In this document: piece by piece, positions 21,041 to 31,258 of the stretch
Numbering within the stretch: position 1 is the stretch's first letter
How the letters are laid out: every line of letters begins with the position of its first letter
Assembly (NCBI GenBank): GCA_019055375.1
Contig: JAHQIW010004318.1
Location: 30,058 to 94,057 of the forward strand
DNA from: Parelaphostrongylus tenuis
Lineage: Eukaryota; Nematoda; Chromadorea; Rhabditida; Metastrongylidae
DNA: 64,000 nucleotides
Direction of reading: 5' to 3'
The notes under the pieces: model-generated
Database searches by the model: none
Told to the model about the DNA's origin: nothing
What the model saw: only the letters and a program-made list of their open reading frames with translations
Program-made: the position numbers and the translations under genes

Positions 21041-21910
21041 ATTAGTAAGCCACTCCAATTCATTCTAATTACCAGATATGCATTCTGCCACTTCCACTAT
21101 GATTGCTAGTGTCGAATGAACGGCGCATTCTTCAGGGGTTCGTCAACGACGAACAGTTTATACTCCTTGAGTGTATGGAAGAATTGCTTCGATCATGTCG
21201 TCATCTTCCATTTGGAGGCTTCCTGGAGTATCGCCATCGTTTAATTGACGACCATCGAATACGAATCTGCAAACAATTAATCACTAACTCTATTTGATGC
21301 CGAAGAGACCTATGAAGTTAGTTTTGTTGTACATTACATTGCAATTTGCACAAAAGACAAATACACTCATATGTCAATCATCCGTTTTCTGCCTGTTACA
21401 GTGAAGAGAAACGGTTTTTTTAAAAAATAAGCACAGCTTTGGAATAGGGAAATCCTACGCTATCAAATGGTGACTAATAGTCTAAAGGAAGAGCGCTGTC
21501 TTGCGAGCAACATGCGTGTGGAAACGTAAATGTTTTACTTATGTTACAGCAGTATTTATAATGCTTTTTTGAAAGCAAACACATTTTTGAGTTCCTCAAG
21601 ACTTGAGCTATCAAAATATTTTCAGTGGTCTGAGGAAAGAGTTTTGCTCAGCAAAATATAAGCGAAAGTAAAAAAGCAGACAGTGCGCGTGAAATATAAT
21701 CATATTCTGGATACTACAGCGTCTAAAAAAGGCTTTTATAAGAAGGCTATGTAGTGCAGTTGCCACTGATTTGTGCTTCCAAATGATTAATGAAGCTCCT
21801 ATGAAAATCTCTTGTCCATCAAATGGACGTTTTTTCATTTGTCCCTGCACAACCGAAAATAAGCCGTTAAACTTTTAAAATCCGAGTATCGGACTACTTA
21901 CCAATAATCA
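21041..21910. repeat. T-family-like block and unassigned sequence
   Basis: 21,395-21,530 resembles 2,520-2,650 and 46,640-46,720. T-family core variants occur near 21,776, with the CTCTTGTCCA..AAATG context that follows the core elsewhere. 21,041-21,390 shows nothing recognisable apart from a 64-codon frame. Confidence 0.45.
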
Positions 21911-22065
21911 ATTGGAATTCATTTATTTGACGGCTTGCTGCGGTGGTATGATCTTGTAATATACCCAATAATGTGGGGTGCTGTGCAACTACATTTGTGT
22001 CAGCCGGGATTCGAACCCAAATCTCTAAAATTTCCGGAAGCGTATGCTAACTGTTGACTTAGTAA
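21911..22065 (-). mobile_element. SINE-C copy, antisense
   Basis: Minus strand: TTCGGGTTCGAATCCCGG-type box B (GGGTTCGAATCCCGGCTGAC, complement ending near 22,026), then GTAGTTGCACAGCAC, TTGGGTATATTA, CCACCGCAGCAAGCCGTCAAATAAATG. The 3' segment matches the copies at 37,201 and 37,404. The box A end is eroded. Confidence 0.75.
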
Positions 22066-22139
22066 TAGTATAGAAAACAGAAAACGCGTTTCCCCAAAAG
22101 TTCGCAAATGTTAGCAAATAATGAATAATGGAAAAGAAC

Positions 22140-22445
22140 TACAGAAAGTATTAAATGACTAACGCTTCGACGCGATTCGTCTTTCTAGAGCCGATAATTT
22201 GAGTCTTTGCTGTCGTTTGTGCCTGTTGTTCGTCTTCGCCATCGTTTCCTGGAGTTCAAGAGAGGTGCTTTACCAAAGAAGATTTGACTCGAAGAAAACG
22301 AAAGCAAAGGTTCACGACGCGGACGAATAACAGTAGTGGATCGATCGGAACTATCGGCTCTCAGGAAGACAAAAAGCATAAAAAAGTTAGCCGAGTAAAA
22401 CTCTTTATTGACAGCCACGGCATCGTGCTACAGGCTTCAGCAAGA
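22140..22445. mobile_element. HH4 foldback, copy 1
   Basis: The left arm (about 22,140-22,235) and right arm (about 22,330-22,445) are inverted relative to each other: CTAACGCTTCGACGCG on the left against the region of GGCTCTCAGGAAGAC and AAGTTAGCC on the right. The hammerhead-like consensus shared with copy 2 is GGCT-CTCAGGA-A-GACG-AAACG-CGTC-GAA-ACGT-T-AGCC. Both arms here deviate from it in the core, so they are relics. Confidence 0.6.
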
Positions 22446-22539
22446 AGAAAAGTAGAACAAAGAGTCTCGCGTGTAGGCCAAAAGGGGAGAAGCACCTACT
22501 GCATATCATAAAGCAAACTGACCAACAAACCTTACATAT

Positions 22540-22610
22540 TGGTGGCTAGGCGGTAGGGCCCTAGCCTGCAATGCAGGTGACTCGGGTTCGATTTCCGGTC
22601 AATGTTTCAT
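22540..22610 (+). mobile_element. tRNA-like SINE head in composite Z
   Basis: TGGCTAGGCGGTAGGGCCC (box A-like) and CGGGTTCGATTTCCGG (good box B). The same head sits at 46,005-46,068. The acceptor stem does not form, so this is not a working tRNA gene. Confidence 0.6.
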
Positions 22611-22639
22611 TTAGAGAGGATGATAGAACCTCAAGAGAA

Positions 22640-22737
22640 CAAAATACTGCTAATATTACCACATTTAAGAATATATTCCAATATCAAACGGTGAATTTCA
22701 ATAATGCAAAAATCGTGATAAATTTTGCACCAACCTA
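22640..22737 (-). mobile_element. Mariner 5' end fragment
   Basis: On the minus strand from 22,737: TAGGTTGGTGCAAAA begins a mariner inverted terminal repeat, with ATTTTTGCATTATTG following. The next bases, GAAATTCACCGTTTGATAT and GGAATATATTC, match the sequence upstream of the mariner at 28,340-28,835. No transposase is left. The equivalent piece in Z copy 2 is 46,945-47,031. Confidence 0.7.
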
Positions 22738-22934
22738 GTAATTAAAGGGAGCATACGACCAGGTGGCAGGACAGCGGATGATTGTGTGATTTTTGAGGGA
22801 TGGCTAGTGGGCGGAGCTCAAGCGTCGATCCAAAGATGACCGAATATGAGTGCGCACACACTCAATTGCAGCAGCAGAGAAGCAAAGACCCGAGATAGCG
22901 TACAGACGCCACCTGCTCCAGACGTCGTGGGCAG

Positions 22935-23010
22935 GTTGTTCGCAGTGGCGAGTGGTTAGTGATGCAACCTATCAGAAGATGGTTGCTGATTCGATCCCTC
23001 TCAGGACATT
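22935..23010 (+). mobile_element. Second tRNA-like head in composite Z
   Basis: GTGGCGAGTGGTTAGTGATG (box A-like) and TGATTCGATCCCTCTC (box B). The parallel sequence in copy 2 is at about 47,275-47,335 and is more eroded. Confidence 0.5.
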
Positions 23011-23055
23011 TCATGGCGGACTTCTGGTCATATTCTCTGTTGTTGATTAGTACTG

Positions 23056-24055
23056 GAGGTTCTTCTAGAGACGTAAATGTTACAGCCAGAAAAAGCGCAG
23101 TTGTTTTAATCTTACAAATTACCTCATTTTGATATGAAGCGTAGATTTATGAGGTGACACTGCATATCCAACCACTACTTATTGTATTTGTGAGCAATGT
23201 ATTGTATTATGGCGCTGCTTAAATCGTATTATTATTGTGTTATGTGTTACGCTATATGCATTGCTATAAGCTGGAGATTGTTGAGCTGATGGTGATGAAT
23301 ACATTATTCAGTAGCCGCATGTATTACAATGCTACAATAATGATCGCTTTTCTTTCTAAAATTACGTTTATGGAAGGACCTTCATTACCATTAGACACTA
23401 AGAAATAACAAAAAAAATTGCTGTGAAGCGTCGTGAGGAGAGATATAACCAGCAATCTTCTTTCCTATGCTGGGCATCACGAACCACTCGGCACTACGGA
23501 ATACTCGCCACGAGAGGCATCCACGATTGTTGGAGGATATCATACTCAGTGGTTAACTTCTGATTAACCAAAAAAGTCGCTTTTTTCAGTATGACAACGC
23601 AGGATCAATGTCGTCCGTCAGAAAGTCCGCTGATTTTTCAAGGACTTTTGTCTTTCTTTTGAAATCAACAAAGTCAAATCAACTTGCAGCTAATAGATTA
23701 AAATGAAATATGACTAACATCTGTTGGGATCCAAATTTCTTTGCGTTTTTGATAATGAAAAAATAATTTTTTCGTAACTGAAGGGCTCAAGATGTACTGG
23801 ACACAACAGGACTGCAGTGTAAACTTTACGCTAACGCTTCATCATTTTGAGTGATATTCGCATTATTATTTACTATGTGTTAACATGTTCCATTACAAAT
23901 TCAATGCCGCTTAAAAGTGTTTCACCTTTATGTTGTGATTATTTCGGAGCTACTACTCACACATCCATGAAACACCAGAACAAATGAAACTGAACAAAAA
24001 CCACTTGTAAAGAAAACTACCAGTCAGTGAATTTTTCCGGACAAGAAGTTCTCTA
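23056..24055. other. Unassigned stretch
   Basis: No gene or partner repeat recognised; AT-rich. Confidence 0.3.
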
Positions 24056-25164
24056 AAAAGTGGAGTGACTCGAGCGGGTACCAGCAACACTTCCATTTTT
24101 CCCTATCGCGTGCAAGAGTAGCCCAGTGCGTCCTCTCGCTCCAGAAATTCGCTGATCATCATATCTTTCTTCTATAGCTTTCATGAAGAAATCGGACAAA
24201 TGGGTCGGTGGCCTTCCTGATGAGCGCTTAACTGTCGTCCATCGGCGATCGTTGAGGCGCATCACGTGTCCGACCCACCCTTTTTTCGATATCCTGGAGT
24301 GTAGAACGGCGTCTCTGATTTTCGATCGTTGACGTAGGTCGGAACTTCGGATCCTTCCTCTCATTTGCGAGACACGGGATACCCCTAGCATCGACATCTC
24401 GAGTGCGCGTTCAATAATGCCAAGTGATCTTTCATCCTGCTTACGTAGTGACCAAGTTTCTGCTGCATACGTTAAGGCAGGGACAACTGTCGCGTCGAAA
24501 AGGTGGGCACGGAATCGGATGTTCTTCGCCCTCTTCACTACATCTTCGATGCTCTCAAACGTTCCCCAAGCCGCTCGTTTCCTCCTGGTCAACTCTAGAG
24601 CTAGATCGATCATCATGTTGATTTCACGACCTAGATAGATGCAACTGGAGCATTCGGAGATTGTCGTTTCGTTGATCGTGAATGGAGCATTAGAAACTCA
24701 TCCGTTCCTCATGAACATCGTTTTCGTTAGATTAAGTTGAAGACCAACCTTTCCACAGGCCTATCGAAATAAGTCAAGATTCAATCCGCTTGGCCGATGT
24801 TTGGTGTTATGAGGACGATGTCGTCAGCAAAGCGAAGACGGTTTAATTGTCAACCGTCAATTTCCACTCCCATATCATCCCATTCTAATGCTCGCATGAC
24901 GTTTTGTAGGATGGCAGTGATTAGTTTTGGCGATATTGTACCGCCTTGTCGAACCCCTCTTCTTACGTCAATGGTGATACTGTTGTAGAATGCAGATATT
25001 TTGGTCGTAAAATCTTTATAAAGTTCACGAAGGATCATTACATACCAAGTAGGGACGACCTGGTTATCCAAAACCTCCATAACCGCTTCTCTTTCCACTG
25101 AATTAAAGGCTTTTTTGAGATTGATGAAAGTGAGACAGAGTGATTGCTTTTGCACTAAGGTGTA
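24056..25164 (-). mobile_element. RTE-clade retrotransposon, 5'-truncated reverse transcriptase (pseudogene)
   Basis: Reading from 25,155 downward: LTFINLKKAFNSVEREAVME, LRELYKDFTTKISAFYNS, DVRRGVRQGGTISPKL, EWDDMGVEIDG, a stop, then LRFADDIVLITPNIGQ with the catalytic FADD encoded at 24,820-24,831. After a frameshift: LQLNLTKTMFMRNG, SECSSCIYLGREINMM, then the long frame 24,053-24,616 with LALELTRRKRAAWG, ALTYAAETWSLRKQ, LRQRSKIRDAVLHS and GWVGHVMRLNDRRWT. Near the end another frameshift restores THWATLARDREKWK. About 15 residues after RRWT are missing compared with the family as I know it. Stops and shifts make it dead. The 5' truncation at about 25,164 is typical of LINE insertion. Identity with the other RTE pieces here cannot be compared because they cover different or more decayed parts. 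Confidence 0.92.
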
Positions 25165-25239
25165 ACTCTAAGGTGTCACTCTGCTTGTAGTGAGTCTAAT
25201 GGCACAGTCTTAATGAGAGGTTAATGCTTGAGTGTGGAA
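25165..25239. other. Short linker
   Basis: Contains two imperfect copies of AAGGTGTAACTCT / AAGGTGTCACTCT at 25,157-25,182. Nothing else recognised. Confidence 0.3.
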
Positions 25240-25917
25240 CATAATTTCATTTTCAACTTCACATTGTTGTAAAGAAGCACTTCAAAATGAAGCGCACTAT
25301 TAGAATTCGCGAGGTTTTACCTATCGCCTGGTCACTTGAAGGCGATGGTTTTATGCCAATTTCGAAATCCATTCACATGTCGCTGCAAGGTGTGTGTGTT
25401 GCATGTGAAGTAAAGCCTTTGTTTCAATGTCACCGCCCAATAAAATGTTTTTTCGTGGAATCAAAGTTGTCTAAATTTTTTCTCCAAATAAACACTAAAT
25501 TTTTCTACAAAATGCTTCGCACGGCGAGAAATGCTTGGGTGTGAAATAGAAATTTCTTTTTGTTGTAACAGCGTTTTGATAAGGCCTTTCGAAAAAACAA
25601 AATGCGCCTTTTATATTTCCAAGGTGCAGGCTATAAATATTCACTAAAATGTCTAGAGAGAGTGAAAAAATTTTTCTTTGAACATGGATGCTGGTAGAGG
25701 AAGTACCGTATTCTCCGCAATGATAAACGAGCGCTCTTTCTACACCTACTTTCGCTACATACCACATTTGCTCCCAGATAGACCTCCATCAGATGTGTTT
25801 AGTTTTGAAAAATGTGCTCTCAAGCTACGTTCTCACAGGACAGCAACACGAATGCATAATAAGGGCTGGAAGTTTATTTATTTTTTACAGGGGCATGGTA
25901 TTACTGCTGGAAAATGA
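25240..25917 (+). repeat. Dispersed repeat U, copy 1 (T-related)
   Basis: This aligns with 48,590-49,240 over its whole length. Shared blocks: TTTGAAGGCGATG/GACCTGATGCCG region, CATGTGAA.TAAA, ATTCTCCGCAA, ATAGACCTC, TGTGCTCTCAAGCTACGTTCT and GCATAATAAGGG. The 79-codon frame 25,678-25,917 is not preserved in the second copy (stops and shifts), which argues against coding. Confidence 0.65.
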
Positions 25918-27383
25918 AGGGTTTCAAGAGAAGTAGTTGCTCTTCTTATCAAAAAACCTTTAAGAAAAGTCTATTTGTAGTATTTCATTCTTCATAAAGC
26001 GATGAGATGCCTCTGACGCACAGGTTTTAACCTATCGTAACCAATAAACCACTTATGGGGATTAAGCTGCGGGGTAACATCTTAGGCGTAAAATGTAGCC
26101 CTCTTTCCACTCATACAGCGTTCTGTGGTACCCTTTCAAAAGAGTCACTCGTCTTATAAAGATTGCTAAGATTTAGACTATCGAATGACTATCAAAGCAT
26201 TGGTGGCCAGCCACATCGAAGCCCAGCTAAACGAATGAAGCAAATTGAGTGTGAAACATAACTCCATTTCGCTGATATAAGGTAACAAAAATTCTTTCAT
26301 TGAAATTATAAATATCACTAAAATATCAGAAATTTAAGCTTTTGAATGACTGCCAAATATCTTTGAAAGCACTTCGAACCAGCCAGAAAACCTTCAAACA
26401 ATCGTGTACTTCAGGTGGTACACGTTTCCTTGGGGGCTAACAGATTAATTCGCCACACTACAGGTAGTAGGTTTTCTCATAAATCCTAGCACTAGAGCAA
26501 AAAACACCATATTATTCAATTCATATTCAAAGTAGGCGTCATTAGAGGTGAATAAAGTTTCTACTAGAATTCTAAAACGAGAAACCTACAAATTTTCTAC
26601 GAAACTCAGAAAAACCTCGTATAAAAACGAAGACATGCGCGATTGTGAGCCCCGAGTGTTAAACTCAACGCTATTTTTGCTGCTGTAGCGCACCAAGAGA
26701 CTCTTTCTGAGAAGCAAGTACAGTGATGGAATCACCGTCATTTAAGGTATCAAAACATTACTAACAGCGTAAATAAGAAGCCAGGAAGGCCTCATCCTCA
26801 AAGGATCAAAAGGTTAATCTCGACGATAGAAGGGTACCGAGTTATCAAGGATCTGAACGAGAATTGTTACCTGTTTAGTTCAGTTGAGCGTAAAATAGCC
26901 ATCATCGTTGCAGGCGAATTCTTTACTTTCGGAGAGCATACTTTGAACAGTGCTGTTTAGCAGTTTCAATTACTTCTGGTTAGTAAAGTTGGCTTCAATC
27001 GCTGTAGTGCCAGAACCTATGAGAAGACCACAGACAGCGACTACTGTAGCAATACGGTGCTTACATATTGGACGGCAACAAACGAAAATGCGACCCATTC
27101 ACTGGACAAGAACTTTCTATACGAGTGATGTCAATTATTCGAAAGAACGAATTTCTGCCGTTATTGAAAAGACCTGTTTATGACGCTTCAACTTTTGTGT
27201 TTCACACACGCGTTCTTCTCACAAAACAGAACTCATATTCTAGACAATTAGCAGTCATTCGGTAGAATAAGATCTAACGATTTTAACGATTTGCTCAATT
27301 TCCAGAAAGGCCGTTTCTCCGTAGTTTAGCAGAGAAAATAAGATTCCTCACATACGAGAACATGTGTATTTTGACCATTCTAT
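25918..27383. other. Mostly unassigned; scattered T-family cores
   Basis: T cores: CTATCGAATGACT at 26,179-26,191 and TTGAATGACTGCCAAA at 26,342-26,357. The overlapping plus frames of 65-77 codons at 26,950-27,265 have no recognisable domain. Confidence 0.35.
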
Positions 27384-27409
27384 GGGGTGGCGGGAACGGG
27401 GGTGGGGGG
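27384..27409 (+). other. G-run cluster, possible G-quadruplex
   Basis: Four G runs (27,384-27,387; 27,392-27,394; 27,398-27,402; 27,404-27,409) separated by 1-4 bases in otherwise AT-rich DNA. Fits the G3+ loop pattern of intramolecular quadruplexes. Confidence 0.6.
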
Positions 27410-27819
27410 ATGTGACGCGACGTAAATGCGGCTCATTCAACACTGGCACCGATCGACTGACCCTTCGGCGCGTGACATGAGTGCGACTTTTGTTATTCAA
27501 CTAAGAATTTTTTCGCTCTAAAAGAAACTCGAGATCAAACGTCTGATTCTAATACTAAAAGATCTTCTCTATACGATAATATGCTATTCGTGTTTCCAGC
27601 AAAGTAATGAGTGAATTGAGCGGCCGTGTTGAACATAACTTTACTTTAAGTTTGAAAACGTTGTGAAAGGATGTCTTGAAAAAGTGCCTACGCAGTGCGC
27701 TGGCCAGTAATTTAAGCCATTGGACGATCACTTACACTCTTCAGAAATGTTCCTGTCCAGCTGAAGTTATCGGTTTTTATTTGTCGCCATCTAGCACATA
27801 AGAGCCACCAATAAAGGAT
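27410..27819. repeat. T-family-like block
   Basis: 27,530-27,800 resembles 42,760-43,010 (GTGACTCTTA/CTGATTCTAATACTA...TTCTCT, TTTCCAGCAAA.TAAT, GTGAA.ATAA). The core is eroded at 27,718-27,735. Confidence 0.45.
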
Positions 27820-28120
27820 AAAGGATGAAGCTCTCGGAGTGGATCAATCCCTGAGGAATGCTCCATGCATTCGTCTTCAATTTTAACTTCGTTTGAGGTG
27901 ATTGAATGCATATGTGGCCCTTACAATGACTCGCAGTTGCCTCCCGTTGAACCGGGTCTGTGCTGCTTATCCTCCCAGATAAGTCTGAGACCAGTCTGAT
28001 ACCAATTTAGTGATCTCCCTGGGATGGATGGCTTAGTGACCCCTGAACGCTTTGAGATCGAACTATTGAGCTCGTGTACTACGCAGAGCACCTCTAACCA
28101 CTAAGCAACGTGCCCTCGCA
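27820..28120 (-). mobile_element. SINE-A copy 3, antisense
   Basis: Minus strand from 28,120: TGCGAGGGCACGTTGCTTAG, TGGTTAGAGGTGCTCTGCG (box A), AGTTCGATCTCAAAGCG (box B), then AAATTGGTATCAGACTGGTC, CTGCGAGTCATTGTAAGGGC, AATCACCTCAAACGAAGTTA and GGGATTGATCCACTCCGAGA. Full length (301 bp) and the closest match to the copy at 13,040. Confidence 0.85.
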
Positions 28121-28339
28121 AGAACCACTAGTACCAAATATAATGAGTGTCAACAATTCTGTGATTGATTTGCACCAAAAATACTAATGCAGATGATGTA
28201 TAACTAGACGGTTTTGGAATTATTTGCTTATAAATCATTACTTTCACAAAAGTACGAGTGGAAGCTTGGGCTTTACTGAGCCTGTGCAAAAGTTCTTGCA
28301 TTCTTCGGCGATTTGAAGCAGTTATTGCTTCTACCTAAC
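28121..28339. other. Between SINE-A and mariner, unassigned
   Basis: It should contain the rest of the mariner at 28,340-28,835 if that element were complete, but no transposase residues could be read here. Confidence 0.3.
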
Positions 28340-28835
28340 TCTACGCAATAGTGAACGATCGTAGAATGGTCAATGTTGAATTTTTTTGCGACATCTCTTG
28401 TAGTCTTAAGAGAATTAGCTTTGATGATTGCTTTCAATCTGTCGTTGTAAATTTCTCATATCACATCGCATTATGTTCCTCATATTTAAGGCTCTCGTTT
28501 GTTTTACGAAACTTCTTGTATCATCTACACAGTAAGCTCGTTAGAAGTTCCTGGGCCAAATGCGTTGTTAATGCTGCAAATTGTCTCCGCTGCTTAAACC
28601 TCATTTCGAACTCGAATTAGAAAATCGCTTGGATTACTTCTTTGTCCAGCATCCTTTGCACCTTCTCAGATCAGTGCGAGATATTTAGGAAGAAAAATGT
28701 CACCAGCAAAATAAACTGGCGTATACGCATCAAAATGATGTTTGGCATAAACAAATCTATTGGGAATATACTCCATTATCAAATTTTGCATTTCAACAAT
28801 GCGTAAACACCACACTTTTTTTCGTTAAATTAATG
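28340..28835 (-). mobile_element. Mariner (bandit/Hsmar1-like) N-terminal fragment
   Basis: From the minus-strand ATG at 28,652: MLDKEVIQAIF, a stop, FEFEMRFKQRR, then after a shift SINNAFGPGTSNELTV, KKFRKTNESLKYEEHN, and in another frame DRLKAIIKANSLKTTRD and VAKKFNIDHSTIVHY (to 28,340). These are the two helix-turn-helix DNA-binding regions of a mariner transposase. The catalytic half is absent. Upstream (28,653-28,835) the leader matches the mariner ends in composite Z, and a decayed terminal repeat lies at about 28,800-28,835. Hookworm bandit and human Hsmar1 are the closest families I know. Several shifts and stops: dead. Confidence 0.85.
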
Positions 28836-30060
28836 CCGGAATATTAATCCCATGCGGATTATCTGAGCAACTTCACTCTGGAACATTCGTATCAAAATAT
28901 AACGGAGTAGCTAAAAAGACTGTATAATACAGAACTACATAATAATGAATATCATAACTCATATGTCCCGAAATGTCGGGAACTACAGCAAACCTCCCAG
29001 TGGAGTTATGCTGCCTTTTCGGGGATTACATAATAATTTGGGCAACGCAGATGGTCCAAGACCATAGGGAGCTAATGGCATAGCGGAGGTTCAAGAACCT
29101 TAAGCAGAAAATGGTCCACGTGGAGAGGGCGGCACACAGGTGCTGTTAACCACAGCAGTCAGTTCGATCTCGGGGCATCACCCGAACGGTCTTGTGACTT
29201 CACCCGGACCACCTCACCTCAATTCGTTATCTATCCATCATTGATCTCTTCACACAGTCTCCTTGTCGTGTATCTAACTGCTTTTTTAAAGTTGCGTTTA
29301 TACAACTGTCAGATGAACTAAAGAGAATTGTGAACGGAAGATAGAACTTCCGTGGCGAAGCAAACTCTTTAGATTATGCTTGGCATAACACAGCGGTTAA
29401 GGGATTCTGCCTATTCATAATCACCAGTGACGACTATGCTGTCACACTATATATTCACCCACTGGATCCAACAATCGTCTTGTTATTCCGGCGAAAACAT
29501 AACGACCAAACGGGCTCCGCCGCTTAGTCATGCTGCTCCAGTTACAATAACACCGTCTGTTACAATAACACTGTCACTTACAATTACATTCTTAGTATCG
29601 TCAGATGACGATACATTTCATCAATCGATCACTCATATTAACATAGGCATATGTTCACATAACGGTATGTCGCAATGAAGTATGTATTACTATTATATTC
29701 TTATAGTAATGTATGTATATTATAGGTTGTTTGGTACCGCGCCACTGTTTGGTTCCATCCTTCTGTTTAGTATAACCCATATAAACAAGTGAACCTTCAC
29801 AGCACAATACGAATCCACTGAACCTCCGCGTACAATTTAGTACCTCGACTACAAACCTTTGCCACAGGAACTATCTAGCCATTGGTAGGCCCATATAGTA
29901 ATCTCATGCTTTTTTGCTAACCAAGACTTAAGTCTATCCAATGATCGGGTTTTTTCTTCGAGTTTAATTCAGGTCATAAAAAGAATGCGCTAGAATCTTT
30001 GTTCGATTTCTTTATAAAGATCTAGTTGATAGATGACACTTTCAACGATAAAATCTAGAA
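28836..30060. other. Unassigned stretch with 18-bp triplet repeat
   Basis: 29,541-29,594 holds three imperfect 18-bp units beginning GTTACAATAACACC. A 6-bp stem hairpin TCCCGA-AATG-TCGGGA is at 28,968-28,983. 29,105-29,230 may be a very diverged SINE. No gene recognised. Confidence 0.35.
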
Positions 30061-30500
30061 GGACTGTACAATTTTCGACCAAGAATGATATGCGCAAATC
30101 AATAGCGAACGCAATGGGCAACGCTCAACTTGACGAGCGACCTTTGAAAGCTGTTCGAGAGAAAACAGTTAAGAATTTTTGCTAAGTGGAGTGAGAAAGT
30201 AAATGAAATGTGGGGAAACTTGTTGCAAATGTCACTGGACGGAGATGGTTTTTTGTTAGAAGGCAAAACATTTGTCTTGATGAGAATGGCAGAAAAGACG
30301 AGTACGACTTCTGCGCCATTTTCTTTAACAGAAATTTGCAGTAAGCCTAGATTAGAGCATCTGAGAAGTTCGTCTCTACTTGGACAGAAGTGGCACAAAG
30401 AGGAAAGTGCTAATCTGGAATGCACCTGCCGGTAATTTGATTCTTGTCCCACACTTACTAAGTCTTCCGTGCATTCTACGACGGCACTTTGGTACAACAA
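30061..30500. other. Overlapping open frames on both strands, unidentified
   Basis: Minus strand: 133 codons at 30,099-30,500. Plus strand: 75 codons at 30,208-30,435, preceded in another frame by MRKSIANAMGNAQLDERPL and AVREKTVKNF. Neither reading gives a family I know, and the strand of any real coding sequence cannot be decided. No copy elsewhere in the window. Confidence 0.25.
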
Positions 30501-31258
30501 TTGATTGAGAGTATAGAAGCATCAACCTGACACATGGCCAACGTGAGTCATTGCAAAGATCGAACATTCGTGTAATTATCTTAATGCTTGATGAACTCGA
30601 ATACATGGCATATTTGTCAATAATAGATCAGCTCCAACACTTTATTTTTCGCATTATAAGAGAAAACTTTGAAATGGATGTTAGCGAGATGTGTCATACA
30701 CGTCGATCACTCACTATCCACATCGATTGAGTATTGGAATTTTTTGTATGGAAAAGTCTGGTGTAGAACAAATCCCATCTTTTCACCTATCAATTGTCTG
30801 TTAGAATTACTCTTTCTCATTGTCATCAACAGACTTAAGAGTGCATCATATGAGTAACAGCCATATAAAGCTTAAGTCCAGTAGGAACGAAACACTATTT
30901 ATGTCAAGAATCCCATCATCTGTAGAAAATCTTAGTGCAATACAATACAAGAGCATGAATTTTCATCACATTCATGAATTTCAGGAAAACAGCTCTGTAG
31001 AAATAGAAGCTGTTGATAATTCTCAAAGGAAATAAGGCGTTTTTAAGTCAGTTGAAAGTAGAATGTGTTCTATTCTACCACTCGTGTTTTCCTATGTATT
31101 TTGCCGGTGGAGCTTTTTTTTTTTATTAAACTTTCAGTAGTCATTAGATAGCTTGAGAAACGGCCATCTTAAGACGCTTTAGTTCCAAAGGATTTTTTCA
31201 ACGCGCTATATCAACGGTATGAGCCTCTCTTTCAAACAGTAAACCCGCTGTTTCAACT
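30501..31258. other. Unassigned stretch
   Basis: A T core (AGTAGTCATTAGATAGCTTG) is at 31,136-31,155. Otherwise nothing recognised. Confidence 0.35.

Larger units (their letters stand above)
22071..23055. repeat. Composite repeat Z, copy 1
   Basis: This aligns with 45,541-46,080 plus 46,950-47,395. Order in both copies: short lead (AGAAAACAGA.AACGCGTTT), HH4 foldback, tRNA-like head, mariner 5' end on the minus strand, then a second tRNA-like head. The joint between the parts is the same in both copies, so the composite was assembled before duplication. Copy 2 carries an extra insertion of about 0.9 kb. Confidence 0.7.

Noticed and set aside
22540..22610. Functional tRNA gene
   Set aside because: Boxes A and B are good but the acceptor stem does not pair and the anticodon arm is irregular; the same head recurs at 46,005 inside a composite repeat. 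The same reasoning applies to 16,440, 16,648, 16,891, 37,404, 45,996-46,068 and 44,943.
25678..25917. 79-codon gene starting MDAGRGSTVF
   Set aside because: The homologous stretch at 48,998-49,240 has stops and shifts in this frame, so it is a non-coding repeat.
30099..30500. 133-codon minus-strand gene
   Set aside because: An overlapping plus-strand frame is as plausible, no family is recognisable and no start or splice context supports either.
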